Below are positions 31,896-34,772 of a stretch of DNA of 34,772 nucleotides, piece by piece. Each line of letters opens with the position of its first letter. The first letter of the stretch is position 1. Both the position numbers and the translations under genes were made by a program. The notes below the pieces were generated by a model. It was not told where the DNA came from. It saw only the letters and a list, made by a program, of their open reading frames with translations, and ran no database searches. The stretch is from Armatimonadota bacterium (GTDB lineage: Bacteria; Armatimonadota; UBA5829): the NCBI GenBank assembly GCA_029907315.1, contig JARYME010000025.1, positions 1-34,772 of the forward strand. Direction: 5' to 3'.

Positions 31896-31924
31896 AATCT
31901 ACACCAGCTGCAGGACAGCGTCAA
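31896..31924 (-). promoter_or_regulatory. promoter of the Tat-exported protein gene
   Basis: On the minus strand TTGACG (31919-31924), 17 nt, TAGATT (31896-31901). Predicted start ~31889, leader ~25 nt containing the GGGGGG ribosome binding site. Confidence 0.55.
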
Positions 31925-32040
31925 GCAAATGCCATGCTCAGCGGCAGCTGCGGGCAGTGGTTGCTGAAATGGTACAACTCGACAGATCAACTAGCGTGAA
32001 CACTGCCGGGCTAGGGTTGAGCCATACTTTAGTCAACGGG

Positions 32041-33204
32041 CTAGATGTGTGTCTGTGAAGGCCAATTAAGAGAATGCCGCAGCTGAGGACGCTTCTGGTG
32101 AAGACGTGAGTGTTGTGGTTGCTTGTCCCGCAGGTGTGCAGCCAGTCGATCTCGCAGTAGGCTGTAGCAATCCTTAACGCCCTGCGGCACCCATCCGTAC
32201 GAGCGATAAAGATCGTACGCACGAGTAAGTTCAGTCGCTGCGAGTTTGGTCTTTCCCTGCATGAGGTGCAAGCGTCCCAACATATAAACAGCCAGCGGAT
32301 TTCCGGGGCACAGTCGAACGCTCTTTTTCAGCTCGCGCTCCTCCGCCGCTAGTCCCGCCGCGGTGCGATCTCGGTAGAGTAAGCCTCCCTTGGCCCGCTC
32401 TCCGCGATAGAAATAGAACTGCGACCTAACGAAATTGTAATCCAGCGGTCTGACTTTGGCAGTGGGCAACTTCTTATGCGAACCTACTGCGATGTAGCTT
32501 ACGATCGTATTCCGACCCTTGGAGTACACCGGCTGTACATAGACATAGGTAGTCGTGCGCATTAATAGGCGCTGATGCGGCACGTATGGCTCCGGATGTG
32601 AGGCGTCGACTAACAGGTCCTCCCCGTCGGACAGTTTGACCAGAGTGACAACGTGGCCGTTATTTGAGTCTTGACCCTCAGAGTTTCTGCACACCATTGC
32701 AATGCCTGCATCGATGCCTGCCTCCTGAAGAATTGCCGCGATCAACACCGACTGCAGAAGACACTGCCTATCCCCTCGTAGTGCGGCGTTGCAGAACTCG
32801 AATCCTGTGTCCAGATTGAAGTGTGGGATGGTTTTCTTGACCATCCCATGCAGCCACGCCGCGAACTGTGCTTCGCCAGAAGCCTTGGCGCTGGTACTAG
32901 CCACCTGTTCAAGCCTATGCTTCTGCTGGGCCGCGACCGAGTTTAGGCCCGGGCCTGGTTTTCCGCCGTATCGCCACTGCCTGAATACTTTCTCAAACCA
33001 GGCGTAGAACTGCTTTGCATCACCGAGTCTGTTCTCGCGATATGAATCATCGACTAACTGAGTGAATTGCTTAGATCCGTAAGGGTAGCTAAATTTGTCG
33101 GCATGCACCGCCGACTGAACCTGTTGACCCATTGCGACCGCAGCAGCAACGCCGACCGCAATGCAGAGGAACAGTTTTACACGACCATTCACGTTCATTT
33201 TCAA
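32041..33204 (-). CDS. exported transglutaminase-like cysteine protein with helical C-terminus
   Basis: Seen: 387 aa; signal peptide ('LFLCIAVGVAAAVAMGQQ'), and a domain with the order and spacing of a transglutaminase/papain-like fold: Cys148 in 'GDRQCLLQSVLIAAILQEAG', His184 in 'NNGHVVTLVKL' and Asp200 in 'LLVDASHPEPY'. After ~290 come TPR-like helices ('CPGNPLAVYMLGRLHLMQGK', 'KLAATELTRAYDLY') and a His/Gln/Arg-rich tail. Inference: periplasmic cysteine peptidase or amidase-like protein, substrate unknown. Start TTG at 33204 with GGAGG 9 nt upstream; ATG two codons later also fits. The gene begins 3 nt after the deacetylase stop, so the two form an operon. Confidence 0.78.
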   Translation of the reverse strand: MKMNVNGRVKLFLCIAVGVAAAVAMGQQVQSAVHADKFSYPYGSKQFTQLVDDSYRENRLGDAKQFYAWFEKVFRQWRYGGKPGPGLNSVAAQQKHRLEQVASTSAKASGEAQFAAWLHGMVKKTIPHFNLDTGFEFCNAALRGDRQCLLQSVLIAAILQEAGIDAGIAMVCRNSEGQDSNNGHVVTLVKLSDGEDLLVDASHPEPYVPHQRLLMRTTTYVYVQPVYSKGRNTIVSYIAVGSHKKLPTAKVRPLDYNFVRSQFYFYRGERAKGGLLYRDRTAAGLAAEERELKKSVRLCPGNPLAVYMLGRLHLMQGKTKLAATELTRAYDLYRSYGWVPQGVKDCYSLLRDRLAAHLRDKQPQHSRLHQKRPQLRHSLNWPSQTHI

Positions 33205-33207
33205 AGT

Positions 33208-34050
33208 CTACTGCCTCCGAGAAACCTTGTGGCATTCCAACATTTGGTCGATTGTGACCAACTCGTACCCCTTGCTCTTCAAGTATCGCAGAATTTGGGG
33301 CAATACGTCGATCGTCTGCCGAATTCCGTCGTGGAGCAAGATGATGCTGCCGTTGTCGATGCTGTCCAAGATTCGACTTTCTATAGTCTTCACGCCGGGA
33401 CTGGTGTAGTCCCCGGGATTGTCGGTCCAAAGCACGGTGATGTATCCGAGAGCCGTTGCCGCTTGTATAACATTTCTATCGTAGTCGCCGCCCGGCGGGC
33501 GGAAAAGGTGGGGTGCCTGCCCCGTAATTGATTGAAGAACTTTGCCGCACGCCTTGATCTCCGTAGCCACGTCCTCAATTGGAATCTTGGTTAGGTTGAC
33601 GTGATGATAGGTGTGGTTGCCGATACTGTTGCCGCCGGACATTATCATGCGCACGAGCTGTGGATACTTTTCCGCTTTCTCTCCGACAAGGAAGAAAGTT
33701 GCTTTCGCGTCGAATGCATCAAGTATAGCCAGTAGTTTCGGCGTATACGTAGGGTGAGGACCGTCATCAAATGTGATCGCAACCTGTTTCTTGCTCGGGT
33801 CGCCCTTTATGAGCTTGTGAAACCGGATTCCGCGGTTGAGTTCGTCCTGGTGCTGAGCAAAGAGCTCAAGAACACTCTTATAGACTTCCTTCTTGGCGTT
33901 CAGCCAGAATCTGCTTTCCTCAGCTTGCGGTAGCGGTCTTCGCTCCTTGTTGACCGCCGGAGCGTTCGCCGCTAAAGCGCCAGGCAGCCCCAGGACCACG
34001 AACAGCACTGTTGCAAGTCTGATAGCGCTAAATGTCATCTCCTCACTCAT
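33208..34050 (-). CDS. polysaccharide deacetylase (NodB homology, CE4)
   Basis: Removes acetyl groups from N-acetylated wall or exopolysaccharides. Seen: 280 aa; signal peptide ('LATVLFVVLGLPGALAANA'); all five CE4 motifs: 'TFDDGP' (Asp95, Asp96), 'NHTYHH' (zinc His146 and His150), 'FRPPGGDYD', 'LWTDNPGDY' and 'IILLHDG'. Length and motif spacing are those of PgdA/PdaA-like proteins. ATG at 34050; the ribosome binding site is poor and a second in-frame ATG follows four codons later. Co-transcribed with the transglutaminase-like gene. Confidence 0.94.
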   Translation of the reverse strand: MSEEMTFSAIRLATVLFVVLGLPGALAANAPAVNKERRPLPQAEESRFWLNAKKEVYKSVLELFAQHQDELNRGIRFHKLIKGDPSKKQVAITFDDGPHPTYTPKLLAILDAFDAKATFFLVGEKAEKYPQLVRMIMSGGNSIGNHTYHHVNLTKIPIEDVATEIKACGKVLQSITGQAPHLFRPPGGDYDRNVIQAATALGYITVLWTDNPGDYTSPGVKTIESRILDSIDNGSIILLHDGIRQTIDVLPQILRYLKSKGYELVTIDQMLECHKVSRRQ

Positions 34051-34405
34051 TCAGTTTCGCAGCACCTGTAAGTGTTTTTCAGCAGGAAGCACGGTCGGCC
34101 GTCAAGAATGTTTTGATGTTTAAGAACCACACTGCCACCGGCTGCAGAGAGGTAATTTAGGGAAGCCGACGGGCCTTGACAAGCCGCGATCGGCAAAGCA
34201 CAGGTCAGTTGAGAATGATGGCCCTCATAGTACCAGCCTAGAGAGCAAATCTTGTCTTGTTCACCGGTAAGCCCACCGCTATTGTAGCGTGCATCTGCGC
34301 TGTCTGGAAAGGGCGGCAGCTAAGAACACTGAACATACTCAATACGAATGAAAGAGAGGCACACAAGATCAGCGGGCAGCGGCTCAGGTGCGGCTCATGA
34401 CATCC
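34051..34405. other. intergenic region, 355 bp
   Basis: Upstream of the deacetylase and downstream of the PAP2 gene. A TTGACG (minus, 34100-34105) stands 17 nt from a poor -10 and may be the deacetylase promoter. No hairpin with a T-tract, RNA gene or small frame could be supported. Confidence 0.4.
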
Positions 34406-34772
34406 CTACCATTTCCAGCTTAGTCCAGACGCGCCCACCGAGAAGTGGTCGCTCGTGAAATGTTTTCCGATAAAGTAACCCAGCGCAGCTCCCGCTACCA
34501 GATCCTGCCAATAATGTGCACCCACCTCCTCTCGCGACCACGCGATAGTGACTGCACTCAGATAGGCGGGAATTGCAAAGCGAGGATGGTAATCGGCAAT
34601 CACGGTCGCCATCGCAAACGCGGCAGCTGTGTGCCCGGAGGGAAAACTCGTTCTCGAATCACTGTTCGGGCGCTTTTCTCTTACTGTGAGTTTGAGCAGT
34701 TCCGTTGCAAGCCCGTGGCAGCTAAGGCCTTTGCCCCCTGCATCATCTCCGTCTTCGCCGCGTGGCCGTCTG
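34406..34772 (-). CDS. PAP2-type phosphatase, 5' end off the window
   Basis: Seen: the frame is open from the right edge (34772) to a stop at 34406. It has all three PAP2 motifs: KxxxxxxRP ('KLTVREKRP'), 'FPSGHT' and SRxxxxxH ('WSREEVGAHYWQD'), then a C-terminal helix 'LVAGAALGYFIGKHF'. Known: such enzymes dephosphorylate lipid phosphates (undecaprenyl-PP, PA, PG-P), with the catalytic His in PSGH and in SRx5H. The N-terminal membrane helices are outside the window. Context is with the envelope genes to the left, 355 bp away. Confidence 0.9.
   Translation of the reverse strand, partial: RRPRGEDGDDAGGKGLSCHGLATELLKLTVREKRPNSDSRTSFPSGHTAAAFAMATVIADYHPRFAIPAYLSAVTIAWSREEVGAHYWQDLVAGAALGYFIGKHFTSDHFSVGASGLSWKW

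Noticed and set aside
1-34772. CRISPR array, prophage, IS element, rRNA or tRNA
   Set aside because: No regularly spaced repeats, transposase, integrase or RNA gene signature seen on either strand.

Overview
The window (34,772 bp, roughly 55% G+C by eye) is an ordinary chromosomal stretch of a free-living, probably aerobic, diderm bacterium. It holds respiratory complex I genes, a two-subunit fumarase, exported envelope proteins (a BamB-like lipoprotein, a probable outer-membrane barrel, a polysaccharide deacetylase), two type IV-pilin-like proteins and a PPi-dependent phosphofructokinase. This mixture, especially the scattered single 'FTLVELL/FSLVELL' prepilin genes, resembles Armatimonadota or a neighbouring phylum. 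That placement is inference from general knowledge and was not tested by a search. No rRNA, tRNA, CRISPR, prophage or transposase gene was seen.

Layout, left to right. (1) 1-3383, minus strand: the N-terminal part of dprA (runs off the left edge), an eight-bladed PQQ-like propeller lipoprotein behind a good sigma-70 promoter, and an exported protein of unknown function. (2) 3698-4831, plus: a stand-alone AICAR transformylase (PurH without its cyclohydrolase half). (3) 4887-7845, minus: M48 metalloprotease, membrane zinc-ribbon protein and prepilin-like protein. (4) 8190-9932, plus: a PAS-PAS-SpoIIE phosphatase. (5) 9924-21640, minus: a long run read from a perfect-consensus promoter near 21750: nuoH-I-J-K, a YjbH-like barrel protein, nuoL-M-N, a long hairpin with a U-tract, then a DnaA-domain-I-like orphan, a prepilin and the fumarase alpha and beta subunits. 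(6) 21834-23045, plus: a rhomboid protease with a TPR-like tail whose -10 box sits 7 nt before its ATG, so the mRNA is probably leaderless. (7) topA (minus) and pfp (plus) diverge from 25402-25714. (8) 27580-28434, minus: a Gfo/Idh/MocA oxidoreductase. (9) 28435-28998: a gene-free stretch with nested palindromic repeats and a terminator. (10) 28999-34772, minus: envelope or secreted functions: DUF4139 protein, DUF4282 membrane protein, Tat-exported beta-rich protein, transglutaminase-like protein, polysaccharide deacetylase and a PAP2 phosphatase that runs off the right edge.

No complete, clearly new system is visible. The best candidates for new biology are the DnaA-domain-I-like orphan placed after the nuo operon hairpin, the barrel protein inserted between nuoK and nuoL, the leaderless rhomboid facing the perfect nuo promoter, and the tandem nested-palindrome element at 28548-28759.
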